A DNA stretch of 64,000 nucleotides from Bacteroidota bacterium. GTDB taxonomy: Bacteria > Bacteroidota > Bacteroidia > Chitinophagales > Chitinophagaceae. The stretch lies in assembly GCA_023416995.1 (NCBI GenBank), contig JAEZGI010000081.1, forward strand, positions 1 through 64,000, given 5' to 3'. Shown here in pieces: positions 1-8,249 of the stretch; within the stretch, counting starts at the first letter, position 1, and every line of letters begins with the position of its first letter. The notes under the pieces were generated by a model. The model saw nothing but the letters and a program-made list of their open reading frames with translations. It made no database searches and was not told the origin of the DNA. A program made the position numbers and the translations under genes.

Positions 1-59
1 GATTCCTGAAGTATACTATGCTTCTCTTCAGGTGTGAATTGACGTCTTGTTTTTGCCAT
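1..59 (-). CDS. IS3-family transposase OrfA, N-terminal fragment (runs off left edge)
   Basis: Reading the minus strand from the ATG at 57-59 gives 19 residues starting MAKTRRQFTPEEKHSILQE. A basic start followed by a (K/R)RxFTxEEK motif is typical of the helix-turn-helix OrfA protein of IS3-type elements, which binds the element ends and is usually frameshift-fused to an OrfB integrase domain. Only the N-terminus is in the window; the rest lies to the left. The call rests on a short motif, so the family is likely but the subgroup is unknown. Confidence 0.6.
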   Translation of the reverse strand, partial: MAKTRRQFTPEEKHSILQE

Positions 60-106
60 CTTACCTTAAATTTACTGTGACTAAATTGATTTACAATTTT
101 AGTCCA
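60..106. mobile_element. Probable terminal segment of the IS element
   Basis: This is the AT-rich leader of the transposase fragment. Read on the minus strand it would begin TGGACTAAAATTG at about 106, and IS3-type elements usually begin with TG. The exact boundary and any target-site duplication cannot be established, because only one end is visible. Confidence 0.3.
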
Positions 107-132
107 GCCTTTTGCGGGGCTAAGACATTTTA

Positions 133-225
133 ATGGAAGTTTCTTTAGTCGAAAGTCTTGAACAGATCGACAATGAACTGATCAAACTTGATAACTCTGT
201 TTATATGAGCCCGATTATTGGTTGA
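133..225 (+). other. Small ORF of 30 codons, possible remnant of a gene next to the IS
   Basis: An ATG at 133 opens a 30-residue reading frame, MEVSLVESLEQIDNELIKLD and ten more residues, ending at TGA 223-225. Its composition (acidic, amphipathic, helical) looks like genuine protein rather than random translation. It may be a tiny gene or the start of a longer gene disrupted near the insertion sequence. No family is recognised. Confidence 0.25.
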
Positions 226-324
226 CAATTTGTACCTTTTTGCAGTCCATTCGTATTGCCTCCAGTGGGCTTTAGAAATGTTCTAATAATAAACCCCATC
301 CATCTCACAATTAATATAAATGAA

Positions 325-732
325 ATGAATTTAGAACATGTGGCTATCTGGACTGCTGATCTGGAACGCCTAAAAGCTTACTACCAACGTTACTTCGCAG
401 GAGAGCCCAACGACAAATATGTTAATGCACAAAAGGGATTTCAGAGCTATTTTCTTCGCTTCTACTCTGGAGCAAGACTTGAAATTATGCAGCGCTCCGA
501 CATACCAGCAAACCTAAACGACACCATCGAAAAGCAGCACCTGGGGATCATTCACCTGGCCTTTGGAGTGGACACGATGGCTGAGGTAGAAAATAAAGCA
601 CAAGAACTCAAAGCTGCTGGTTACCCGATTTTGACTGGACCAAGAAAGACAGGGGATGGCTATTATGAGTTTGAAACACTTGATCCTGACAATAACCGAA
701 TAGAAGTGACGACCCAATACAAGGCTGAATGA
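325..732 (+). CDS. VOC family (glyoxalase/bleomycin-resistance fold) protein
   Basis: A protein of 135 residues starting MNLEHVAIWTADLERLKAYY. The start HVAIWT plus the end 'YYEFETLDPDNNRIEV' is the usual beta-alpha-beta-beta-beta signature of single-repeat VOC metalloenzymes, with candidate metal ligands at the N-terminal His, the mid-protein HLAF His and the C-terminal Glu of NRIEV. An in-frame TTG at 256 would add 23 residues without family resemblance, so the ATG at 325 is preferred. Substrate unknown. It is the first of several VOC genes in this strip. Confidence 0.85.
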   Translation: MNLEHVAIWTADLERLKAYYQRYFAGEPNDKYVNAQKGFQSYFLRFYSGARLEIMQRSDIPANLNDTIEKQHLGIIHLAFGVDTMAEVENKAQELKAAGYPILTGPRKTGDGYYEFETLDPDNNRIEVTTQYKAE

Positions 733-785
733 AAGTAATTGCCTATAACTTAAAGCAATAAACTTAACTGATCTGATAACCGGTA

Positions 786-1535
786 ATGATGAAACTCCTT
801 TTAACTTCTTCAGGTATTAATAACAAAAGCATTCAAAATACCCTGGTTGAACTTTTGGGTAAGCCCATCTCTGAAGCAAATGCTCTTTTCATTCCCACAG
901 GTGTGTACCCGTTTCGGAACGGGCAATATTATGCCTGGTATCCTATCGGCGGGGATGCTGCCCCACACATGTGCCAGTTGGGTTGGAAATCCATTGGTAT
1001 ACTCGAGTTAAGCGTGTTGCCCAGCATCAATAGGGATAAGTGGTTACCAACCCTCGCGGAAGCAGATGCTCTGCTCGTTTGGGGCGGCGACCCTCTTTTT
1101 ATAAGTTATTGGATGCAGCACTCTGGACTTACCGATATCTTGCCCTCCTTACCTGGCAACCTGGTGTACGTTGGGGTTAGCGCAGGCAGCATGGCCGTTG
1201 CATCTGTCTTTGCCGAGACTTATAACGCAGAGCGCAGTTGCGCCGGCGATCCTTTAACATCTGAGGAAATTGTATTTTCCTCGGCTAAAGGAGATGTAAA
1301 TGCAACCCTTGTTACTGCAAACGGTATGGGCTTAACAAGTTTTGCAGTAATTCCTCACTTTGAAAATAAGGAACACTTTGCCTCATCGCTATCCAATGTA
1401 GAAAAGTGGGCTTCCAGGCTTTCTGTTCCTGTTTATGCGATCGACGACGCTACGGCCATCAAAGTGACAGAGGGTAATATAGAAATCATCACGGAAGGTC
1501 GGTGGAAACTGTTGACTCCAGACAAAACAAAATAA
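786..1535 (+). CDS. Peptidase S51 family protein (PepE-like, class I glutamine amidotransferase fold)
   Basis: 249 residues. The nucleophile elbow GVSAGSMA places the candidate catalytic Ser at residue 132; the upstream strand LLVWGGDPLF and the later IPHFENKEH (His191) match the S51 dipeptidase E family, cytoplasmic serine peptidases that cleave Asp-X dipeptides in PepE. Length is close to the family norm of about 230. The family also includes proteins with no shown peptidase activity, so the substrate is open. It stands alone, with 53 bp upstream and 176 bp downstream, both unoccupied. Confidence 0.8.
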   Translation: MMKLLLTSSGINNKSIQNTLVELLGKPISEANALFIPTGVYPFRNGQYYAWYPIGGDAAPHMCQLGWKSIGILELSVLPSINRDKWLPTLAEADALLVWGGDPLFISYWMQHSGLTDILPSLPGNLVYVGVSAGSMAVASVFAETYNAERSCAGDPLTSEEIVFSSAKGDVNATLVTANGMGLTSFAVIPHFENKEHFASSLSNVEKWASRLSVPVYAIDDATAIKVTEGNIEIITEGRWKLLTPDKTK

Positions 1536-1711
1536 CAGCGTGTTTATAGGATTGTGGTGAGACATCACCGGATCAGTGATCAACCTCGTCGGATTAAACA
1601 CTTAATTTGAGATCGAAAATTTTAAAGTGCTACAATGCAGCTTTGACCAACGGTAACAAGGGTTAAGGAGAAAGGAACTGAAATACTTATAGAACGAAAA
1701 AAAAACAATAA

Positions 1712-2287
1712 ATGAGGGCGCTAATCACAATTCTGGCGGCAAGTCAAAGACATTTTATTAACCTGGCAAGAATATCAATATTTATCGTAATGGCCTGGAT
1801 TGGCGGACTCAAAGTTTTTCAATATGAAGCGGATGGGATCGTGCCGTTTGTAGCCAACAGTCCATTAATGTCATTCTTTTACGCTAAGGATGCGCCCGAT
1901 TATCAGAACTATAAAAATCCCGAAGGCAAAACAGTTCAAAAACACATTGACTGGCACAAAGAAAATAGAACTTATATTTTTGCTTATGGGTTAGGTGCTG
2001 TAATTGTGATAATAGGCACCTTAACGTTGTTAGGTATCTGGTACGCTAAAATGGGGCTATTAGGTGGTCTCTTAACATTTGGAATGTCATTGGTTACCTT
2101 GACGTTTTTAATTAGTACCCCGGAAGTGTATGTTCCAAATCTGGGTGGAGACTTTCCAACACCCCATTTTGGATTTCCATATTTATCCGGTGCGGGGAGA
2201 TTGGTGTTGAAAGATGTAATAATGATGGCAGCAGGACTTATCTGTGCTTCAGAAAGTGCAAAAAAAATATTAACTGTCTCAAAATAA
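1712..2287 (+). CDS. DUF417 (YkgB/RclC-like) inner-membrane protein
   Basis: 191 residues with about four membrane segments: near residues 15-35, 87-110, 113-135 and a C-terminal one around 165-185. The pattern 'WIGGLKVFQYEADGIVPFV', then SPLMSFFY, and the late FPYLSGAGRLVLKD stretch are characteristic of DUF417. The E. coli member RclC belongs to the reactive-chlorine response, but a role here is not shown. The 176 bp before it contain an inverted pair GTGTTTA (1540-1546) and TAAACAC (1594-1600). Confidence 0.85.
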   Translation: MRALITILAASQRHFINLARISIFIVMAWIGGLKVFQYEADGIVPFVANSPLMSFFYAKDAPDYQNYKNPEGKTVQKHIDWHKENRTYIFAYGLGAVIVIIGTLTLLGIWYAKMGLLGGLLTFGMSLVTLTFLISTPEVYVPNLGGDFPTPHFGFPYLSGAGRLVLKDVIMMAAGLICASESAKKILTVSK

Positions 2288-2388
2288 GCATAGTGCACCT
2301 TGCTCTTATTGGTGTTTAAAGCAATTAACTGCCTAATCCGTATTGCGAGACCTTTTAGTAAACAGTAATTCCAAAACCAAATCAACAT

Positions 2389-2820
2389 ATGCGATTATCA
2401 TTGTTTGCGACCTGTTTCGTTGTTACAATTGTATATAGTATGACAAGTCTTTTTGGACAAATACCGGACAGTGTTGGTTTAGACAATGAACCGATACTAA
2501 ACAACCACGAATCACTTTTACTTAACTCGATGCTACAAAAGGAAAGGGACACATTTAACTTCGATGGTAAAAAGATTGCATTTGTGACTGGCAGCGCAGG
2601 TGGAAAAATCATTGGCAAAATTGACTACTTTAACAAGCTTTTGCGGCCGTGGGTGGAAGGGGGGATATCACCACATGTTCTGATGGTTAAACTTACCGAT
2701 GGGGAGAAAGTGAAATCAGGTGGTTATGATGCCATTGTAATGTCCTGGGTCAAATTATTTACAAACGGACAACGAACAAAAATTATTGCTCGTTTAAATG
2801 CAGTGGCCAGGTTAGACTGA
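2389..2820 (+). CDS. Exported hypothetical protein
   Basis: 143 residues. The N-terminus (MRLSLFATCFVVTIVYSMTS then LFGQ) looks like a Sec signal peptide cleaved near residue 24. The mature part includes a Gly-rich strand-loop 'IAFVTGSAGGKIIGKIDYF' and 'MVKLTDGEKVKSGGYDAIVM'. I do not recognise a named family. No membrane segment beyond the signal. The gene is isolated, with about 100 bp of spacer on each side. Confidence 0.7.
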   Translation: MRLSLFATCFVVTIVYSMTSLFGQIPDSVGLDNEPILNNHESLLLNSMLQKERDTFNFDGKKIAFVTGSAGGKIIGKIDYFNKLLRPWVEGGISPHVLMVKLTDGEKVKSGGYDAIVMSWVKLFTNGQRTKIIARLNAVARLD

Positions 2821-2926
2821 ATACAGATAATGTTTACATACTTACATCGTTTACCCGCGGGGTATTACAAGAGAAATTATTCGCTCTACATCCTAAACGC
2901 TAAAAAGTAAATCTCAACTCTTTCAA

Positions 2927-3331
2927 ATGAAAGTATCTGCAAGTATAAACAACAGACCCGGTTCACATCATGTCAATGTTGAAACCAATGGTGTAAGTAA
3001 GACAATCAGCATATCACCTAAACCCGATGGGCTGGGTTCATCAATTAATGGCGCAGAATTTCTATTGGTATCTATCGCCACCTGCTTTTGTAATGATATT
3101 TATCGTGAGGCCGCAAAACGGATGATCTCGATACACGAAGTCAACGTCACTGCAACAGCTGAATTTGGTGGAGAAGGTGAACCAGGAACAAACTTTCTAT
3201 ACAAGGCTGAAGTGAAAGCCAATGCCTCTGATACTGAAATCAGCGAACTAATAAAACATGTGAATGAGATAGCAGAAATCCATAAGACGATAAGAATGGG
3301 AGTCGAGGTAAAACTGATTGAACTGGTATAG
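2927..3331 (+). CDS. OsmC-family protein
   Basis: 134 residues with the OsmC/Ohr layout: N-terminal strands, then the central helix bearing a cysteine in ATCFCNDIYREAAKR (C53 and C55), then a strand with 'VNVTATAEFGGEGEPG'. OsmC/Ohr enzymes reduce organic peroxides with two cysteines. The second conserved cysteine, normally in a C-terminal helix, is not visible: that helix reads EIHKTIRMG. This member may therefore use another mechanism or not be a classical peroxidase. Cytosolic. Confidence 0.85.
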   Translation: MKVSASINNRPGSHHVNVETNGVSKTISISPKPDGLGSSINGAEFLLVSIATCFCNDIYREAAKRMISIHEVNVTATAEFGGEGEPGTNFLYKAEVKANASDTEISELIKHVNEIAEIHKTIRMGVEVKLIELV

Positions 3332-3357
3332 CTGGTAATGTATCCGTTGCCGCTTTT

Positions 3358-3390
3358 AAGTCTTTAGTATTTTACTTGTTATAAAGACTT
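3358..3390. repeat. 9-bp inverted repeat (hairpin) behind the OsmC gene
   Basis: AAGTCTTTA at 3358-3366 is perfectly complementary to TAAAGACTT at 3382-3390, with a 15-nt loop. It sits 27 bp after the OsmC stop. There is no clear T-tract, so it may be a weak terminator or another structured element. Confidence 0.5.
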
Positions 3391-3445
3391 CAACCAGTTT
3401 ATTTATCGGCGAGACCAATCGACCATCTATAACCCTGTACGAACT

Positions 3446-3763
3446 ATGAAAATCCTATTTATCTGCAGCAGAAACATCTGGAGAAGCGCCACCGCCGAAG
3501 CGATTTATAAAAACAGCCAGGATCATGAGTTTCGATCTGCAGGTACGGAGCCTTCTGCAAAAGTTCGGGTTTCAGCTAAAAGTATTGCATGGGCGGACCT
3601 GATTTTTGTTATGGAAAAAAAACATAAACATAGGCTGGTCGATAAGTTCCCAGGCGAGATGGCAGGTAAGCAGGTTATTGTACTTGACATCGAAGATCAG
3701 TATCAATTCATGAACGAAGAACTTATTGAGATGATCAGAATTTCAATTGACCCCTATTTATAA
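3446..3763 (+). CDS. Low-molecular-weight protein tyrosine phosphatase-like protein (short)
   Basis: 105 residues. The N-terminus MKILFICSRNIWRSATAE carries the phosphatase P-loop C-X5-R-S (Cys7 to Arg13, with the Asn of the LMW-PTP variant), followed by the conserved RSAGTEP strand. At 105 residues it is clearly shorter than usual LMW phosphatases of about 150, and the usual DPxx general-acid loop is not obvious. A small subfamily of such short proteins is common in bacteria. Activity on phosphotyrosine is an inference from the P-loop. Confidence 0.75.
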   Translation: MKILFICSRNIWRSATAEAIYKNSQDHEFRSAGTEPSAKVRVSAKSIAWADLIFVMEKKHKHRLVDKFPGEMAGKQVIVLDIEDQYQFMNEELIEMIRISIDPYL

Positions 3764-3912
3764 ATCCAACTGATGATCTGTTTCAACATACCTTAACATT
3801 GGCGCACTTCGCCTCTTTTTTGACGTTTTAGCACCTCATTTTGCTTCCCTTGTTTGAATAGCTTTGAGCCAGGATTCAAAAAACATATTAAAAACTTAAA
3901 TAAACTTCAGCC

Positions 3913-4347
3913 ATGGCTATCATCAACCCCCACATCAATTTTAACGGTAATGCCGAGGAAGCTTTTACATTCTATAAATCAGTTTTCGGTGGTGAATTTG
4001 TAAGACTTATACGGTTCAAGGAGATGGCAAACTCCGACTTCCCCGTTGACGAAAAAGAGGCCAACAAGATCATGCACATCGCGTTACCGATTGGGGACCG
4101 CAATACTTTAATGGGAAATGATGTGCCGGAAGTGTTAGGGAAAGTGAATGAAAAAGAGAACAGGAGTAAGATAGCGGTAAATGCCGAAAGCAAAGAAGAA
4201 GCGGATCATTTGTTTAATGGGCTGTCGGCAGGCGGGGAAATAGAATACGCTATTGCGGAAAGTCCCTGGGGATCATATTTTGGGATGTTCAGAGATAAAT
4301 ATGGAATCGAATGGATGATTGATTATGCTTCAGCACCTAACCGTTAA
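3913..4347 (+). CDS. VOC family protein, PhnB/YjdN-like
   Basis: 144 residues. The opening 'INPHINFNGNAEEAFTFYKS VFGGEF' and the closing SPWGSYFGMFRDKYGIEWMI are diagnostic of the PhnB-like branch of the VOC superfamily. These proteins dimerise to make a metal pocket, and their substrates are mostly unknown. The gene ends inside the palindromic sequence TAACCGTTA (4338-4346). The next gene, a RibD-like reductase, starts 16 bp later, so the two are probably cotranscribed. Confidence 0.85.
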   Translation: MAIINPHINFNGNAEEAFTFYKSVFGGEFVRLIRFKEMANSDFPVDEKEANKIMHIALPIGDRNTLMGNDVPEVLGKVNEKENRSKIAVNAESKEEADHLFNGLSAGGEIEYAIAESPWGSYFGMFRDKYGIEWMIDYASAPNR

Positions 4348-4363
4348 GAACCTATATCCAAGT

Positions 4364-4912
4364 ATGAGAAAAGTTATTGCTGCTTTCAATACAACGTTAG
4401 ATGCCATCAGTGACCATACGGCCGGAATACCTGACGAAGAAATTCATCGGCATTACACAGAACTGATTCATGAAGCAGGCGTTATGCTATATGGCAGAAC
4501 TACTTTCCAGCTTATGGAGTACTGGCGAACGGTACTGGCAGATCCTTCAGATAAAAAGTCTATGAACGACTTTGCCAGGGCGATAAACGAAATCCCGAAG
4601 ATCGTTTTTTCACGGACTTTGAAAAGTGTGGACTGGCCGACGGCAACGATAACAACGCGAGATTTAGAGGATGAAGTGTTACACCTCAGACAGCAACCAG
4701 GTCATGATATTTTAGTCGGCAGCCGAAGCTTGATAATGCAGTTATTGAAACTCAATTTGATAGATGAGTTTCAACTCTGCATTCATCCTGTAGTTGCAAG
4801 AAATGGTTCGCCATTGTTTGAAAAAGGGAATGAGAGGACTTTATTTAAACTCATAAAAACAAAGTCGTTTAGTGGAGGAGCTGTAATTCTTTACTATCAG
4901 CCGGAAAAATGA
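4364..4912 (+). CDS. RibD C-terminal / dihydrofolate reductase-like family protein
   Basis: 182 residues from ATG 4364 (MRKVIAAFNTTLDAISDHTAG). An upstream in-frame start at 4319 would overlap the VOC gene and add non-homologous residues. The central 'VMLYGRTTFQLMEYW' and the late 'DILVGSRSLIMQLLKLNLID EFQLCIHPVV' are signature stretches of the RibD-C fold, which binds NADPH in folate or flavin precursor reductases. Stand-alone members like this are of unknown substrate. It has a paralogue at 5601. Confidence 0.85.
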   Translation: MRKVIAAFNTTLDAISDHTAGIPDEEIHRHYTELIHEAGVMLYGRTTFQLMEYWRTVLADPSDKKSMNDFARAINEIPKIVFSRTLKSVDWPTATITTRDLEDEVLHLRQQPGHDILVGSRSLIMQLLKLNLIDEFQLCIHPVVARNGSPLFEKGNERTLFKLIKTKSFSGGAVILYYQPEK

Positions 4913-4914
4913 TC

Positions 4915-4993
4915 GTAAGGGTAAACACGAATTTCGCGGAAGTTGGATCCATTTTCAACTACAATCTTTGAAAACTTCGTGTATTGTCCTTAC
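4915..4993. repeat. 79-bp imperfect inverted repeat with three nested stems
   Basis: Outer arms GTAAGG (4915-4920) and CCTTAC (4988-4993), an asymmetric internal loop, second arms ACACGAA (4925-4931) and TTCGTGT (4976-4982), and an inner stem AGTTG (4941-4945) with CAACT (4956-4960). The interrupted two-box layout resembles the folded form of a recombination site or a repeat-derived element more than a terminator, as no T-tract follows. The loop holds ATCCATTTTCAA, which recurs at about 5568-5579. Confidence 0.55.
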
Positions 4994-5077
4994 CGGTATT
5001 ACATGACCCCGATCCAGGCTTTTCCTGGCGAGTCGAATACGGAAGGAACCCTGCAACCGAAATTTAAAATTCGTTAG

Positions 5078-5515
5078 ATGGAACAAAGAATCAGCGTGCT
5101 GACAATCGGTGCGGACAACCTGGCCACCCTAAGAAGTTTTTATGAAAAAGTTTTAGGCTGGACACCTGTTGCACAAAACGATACTGTCGTGTTTTATAAA
5201 CTCAATGGATTTTTATTGAGTCTTTGCGACCGTAAAATGCTTGCAGAGTTTATCGGGGTTGACCACCATGGTCAAGGCTTCCGTTCTGTTACAGTCGGCT
5301 ACAATGTTGATAGTGAAGAAGCAGTTCTACAGCTATATGACCAACTCAAAGACAAGGTAAAAATATTGAAGGAACCGACAGCGCCGCCATTTGGCGGACT
5401 TTTTTTTTACTTCACAGACGTTGAGGGAAACATAATTGAGGTTGCTCAAAATCCTTTTGTCTTACTTGATGGGATCGGAAATGCAATAGATCACAAGCCA
5501 ATAGATCACTTATGA
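5078..5515 (+). CDS. VOC family protein
   Basis: 145 residues. 'ISVLTIGADNLATLRSFYEK VLGW' is the first VOC motif, and 'GLFFYFTDVEGNIIEVAQNP' is the second, with Glu of IIEV as likely metal ligand. The start codon overlaps a GTTAGAT sequence (5073-5079). It is followed 85 bp later by a second RibD-like gene, so the order VOC then RibD occurs twice in a row here. Substrate unknown. Confidence 0.85.
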   Translation: MEQRISVLTIGADNLATLRSFYEKVLGWTPVAQNDTVVFYKLNGFLLSLCDRKMLAEFIGVDHHGQGFRSVTVGYNVDSEEAVLQLYDQLKDKVKILKEPTAPPFGGLFFYFTDVEGNIIEVAQNPFVLLDGIGNAIDHKPIDHL

Positions 5516-5600
5516 ACTTGCGTTTCAATTATCTAAACGATTGCATTATGTTGTGCTGTAGGGATACATTACATCCATTTTCAATTATAAATCAAAGAAG

Positions 5601-6197
5601 ATGAGGAAACTTATCGTTTTATCTATGATATCGTTGGATGGGGTCATGCAGGCGCCGGGCGGACCTGAAGAAGACCGGTCAGGGGATTTCAAGTTCGGTG
5701 GCTGGGTTGCACCTTATGACGACGAGACAGGTCGTAAAATCATGGAGAGGTTGATGGAACCGGCAGATATTCTTTTGGGTAGAAAAACTTTTGAGATTTG
5801 GGAGAATTATTGGCCGACGCATGAAGCTATCTGGCCCGGAATTAATGATGTTACCAAATACGTTTTTTCTTCGACAAGGACAAACTCAGATTGGAACAAC
5901 TCTGTTTTCATTCAAAGCGTCTCAGCTATTAAACAGCTCACGAATTCAGAAGGGTCCGCGATCCAGGTTTGGGGCAGTAGTGAGCTTATACAATTGTTAC
6001 TTCAGAATGACTTAATGGACGAGCTTTGGCTCATGATTCATCCTTTGACGCTTGGTCACGGTAAAAAATTGTTTGTAGATGGTCCCATTCCGGCAGCGTT
6101 CAAATTAATAGAAAGTACCGTTACTTCAAGTGGGGTTATCATCGCGCATTATCAGCGGGCAGGAGAAGTCGAAACGGCTAACCTGGCCGAACGTTAG
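5601..6197 (+). CDS. RibD C-terminal / dihydrofolate reductase-like family protein
   Basis: 198 residues starting MRKLIVLSMISLDGVMQAPG, the typical start of stand-alone RibD-C proteins. 'ADILLGRKTFEIWENYWPTH' and the later IQVWGSSELIQLLLQNDLMD keep the NADP-binding fold. It is a paralogue of the gene at 4364 but clearly diverged. The last codons lie inside an inverted CTAAC (6178-6182) / GTTAG (6193-6197) pair that includes the stop codon. Confidence 0.87.
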   Translation: MRKLIVLSMISLDGVMQAPGGPEEDRSGDFKFGGWVAPYDDETGRKIMERLMEPADILLGRKTFEIWENYWPTHEAIWPGINDVTKYVFSSTRTNSDWNNSVFIQSVSAIKQLTNSEGSAIQVWGSSELIQLLLQNDLMDELWLMIHPLTLGHGKKLFVDGPIPAAFKLIESTVTSSGVIIAHYQRAGEVETANLAER

Positions 6198-6362
6198 TGC
6201 TTACATATCTTTAAACGTTTCCTTGTTATTGATCATGTCGATATGGAAATATAATGGATGATTTTAGAAAAATAGAATATTCAGAAACTAATGTCCAGGG
6301 TCGCTCACGAATGGCACTCGTAACGTTGATTAACACTGCTTGTGGTACTGTCTTAGAATAAG

Positions 6363-6992
6363 TTGAAGGGTAGAACCTTAATCACCACAGTTATAAGTCC
6401 GTTCGTATTCATCTCCATTTTTCGCACGAATCCAATTTTCAACGGTATGCTATCACGAGACTCTTGGTTATATATAATTGCTACAGTATCTGGAGTAGCA
6501 CTTGTCGTAATAACCTTTTTTGAAGCTTATTTTTTCGACAGTTGGTTAATTTCAATACCGGTATTTTTATCGCTGGCAATTTTGTTTTTGACGCTGTCCA
6601 TCACGGGTATGTGGAAGCGACAATCTTACTATGTTCAATTGTTCATTATAGTTTCACTATTAGTACTTGCTGGGAATTTATATGATCAGGAGCTGTTCAA
6701 AAGCCCCAGGATCCTGAAAGCAAATTTAAATGACGACCTGTCACGATTGACATTAGTCCTTAGGCAAAACAACACTTTCGAGCTGTCGGCACAGGACCTG
6801 TTTTCAAAACAGGTGTATTCAGGTAAGTATGTTCGAAATAGAGATCAGATTATTTTTTTAAATCGTCCGTATGATAATGACTTTATTCCTGATACAGTAT
6901 ATAAAGTCAATGATAAGATTATCCTTAGTTTTATCGACGGTATACGGGACACAAGTTTTGCTTCCTATTTTCAGATTGAGCCCTTGCAATGA
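6363..6992 (+). CDS. Hypothetical membrane protein
   Basis: 209 residues from a TTG start; an in-frame stop lies 9 bp upstream, so no ATG start exists before residue 29. About four hydrophobic segments lie in the first 110 residues (near 5-20, 36-55, 62-82 and 88-106), followed by a soluble tail of about 100 residues with a beta-rich pattern ('LTLVLRQNNTFELSAQDLF'). The tail resembles lipocalin-like sensor tails in general character only. No family assigned. Confidence 0.6.
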   Translation: MKGRTLITTVISPFVFISIFRTNPIFNGMLSRDSWLYIIATVSGVALVVITFFEAYFFDSWLISIPVFLSLAILFLTLSITGMWKRQSYYVQLFIIVSLLVLAGNLYDQELFKSPRILKANLNDDLSRLTLVLRQNNTFELSAQDLFSKQVYSGKYVRNRDQIIFLNRPYDNDFIPDTVYKVNDKIILSFIDGIRDTSFASYFQIEPLQ

Positions 6993-7094
6993 GCGCACGA
7001 CATCATATTTGCAAAACAGCGGTGAATAAGGTAACTTTCTGTTGAAACGATTTAAGGTTGATGAAAATTATGATCGGCAACCTCGGACTCCCAC

Positions 7095-7259
7095 ATGTTT
7101 TTCGCGCCGCAGCTTTTTATTCCAGCTGGTGTGAAGGATGTATCGTTTTATTCAAAGGCCTTCAGTGCAGAAGAACTGTATCCGATACTTAAGATTGACA
7201 TTTTCGCCGTCCGAACGTTTTATATTTGGCATGCAACAGCAGCCTGGGTAACCGGTTAA
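7095..7259 (+). pseudogene. Truncated VOC (PhnB-like) gene remnant
   Basis: ATG 7095 opens a 54-codon frame. Its residues 5-22 read PQLFIPAGVKDVSFYSKA, followed by FSAEELYP, which is the standard first beta-alpha motif of PhnB-like VOC proteins. It then degenerates ('LKIDIFAVRTFYIWHATAA') and stops after about one third of the family length. The stop lies at the end of a perfect palindrome, TAACCGGTTA (7249-7258). It is best read as a decayed gene copy, the sixth VOC sequence in the strip. Confidence 0.6.
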
Positions 7260-7295
7260 TCGTTCGGTTGAACAATTATTACGAACAATACAACT

Positions 7296-8249
7296 ATGAT
7301 ATCAGAGCAATACCAAATACAGATCGATCTGGTCCGTGCAAGACATCAGTATCTTGATCTGACTTTACAACAAGCCGAAAAGGTTTGCCAGTTTGAACAG
7401 AATAGGGATATCTATAACGCAAAACATTTTTTTTCCGTTTGGGAAGAATGGGATTATGAGCTATCTACTTTCAGGGAGGTACTGACTGACTCACAGTTCC
7501 GGATCTATGAGGAAAACCTAAAGGGAAAGATAGAACACCACATTAAAGCCATAACTGATCAGGATCAGGAGAAAGTGACCGAAATTAGCTACAAGGAAGC
7601 ATTGATCCACTATTATGAAACGCAATTTTTGCCTGAACTTTACAAAGACCCTTTTCTAGGTTTCGGTTGGTTGCACGGATCTAAGCTCAAAATCCAGTAT
7701 CTCCGCAATGAATATGCAAACTTTCTTGATGCGAGACGAAAGGAGATTTTGGTAGATCATTACCGGAATCACAAAAGCTTCAAGCCGAATGAGCTTAAGG
7801 CTTCACTGTTAAATCACAAGTTGATGTCTGTATTTCCAAGTTATAGTTTTTTCAAAAGCAATATGGATAAACCGACGAAAGTACTTGCGAAGTACCTCGA
7901 GAAAAAAGTAAAGGTTTTGCCAGACCAGACCGAAACTTTGCTGACGCGTAAGTTTAAAGAGCTCCAGCAGTTTAGTAATGATAACTACATAAAATACTAT
8001 GGGGATAGCGGGGGTTGGCACACCGTATATATAGGGAAGACTCAAGTCGGAAAAGAAACGACTTACCGTAACATGAGTTTGTTATTGCTTGGCGAAGGGA
8101 TCCAGGGTGTGGGCCAATATTCTAAAATATATCGGCGCTGCCAACCTTCTGTTTATATTCTTAATTGCGACGCCCCTGCACGACCTGGGAGTTATATCGA
8201 TCGTACTAACGCTGATCGGTTTGTTTACTGTGACTGTATTGGTTTTTAA
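7296..8249 (+). CDS. Hypothetical protein with doubtful C-terminus
   Basis: The frame encodes 317 residues, rich in charged and aromatic helices up to about residue 260. From about residue 265 the sequence ('SVYILNCDAPARPGSYIDRT') looks like out-of-frame translation of the membrane protein gene that overlaps by 161 bp. The true protein may end by frameshift near 8070-8090, or the overlap may be real. No recognised domain, signal peptide or membrane segment. Confidence 0.55.
   Translation: MISEQYQIQIDLVRARHQYLDLTLQQAEKVCQFEQNRDIYNAKHFFSVWEEWDYELSTFREVLTDSQFRIYEENLKGKIEHHIKAITDQDQEKVTEISYKEALIHYYETQFLPELYKDPFLGFGWLHGSKLKIQYLRNEYANFLDARRKEILVDHYRNHKSFKPNELKASLLNHKLMSVFPSYSFFKSNMDKPTKVLAKYLEKKVKVLPDQTETLLTRKFKELQQFSNDNYIKYYGDSGGWHTVYIGKTQVGKETTYRNMSLLLLGEGIQGVGQYSKIYRRCQPSVYILNCDAPARPGSYIDRTNADRFVYCDCIGF

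Noticed and set aside
256..324. TTG start extending the first VOC gene by 23 residues
   Set aside because: The added residues have no VOC resemblance and the family start fits the ATG at 325.
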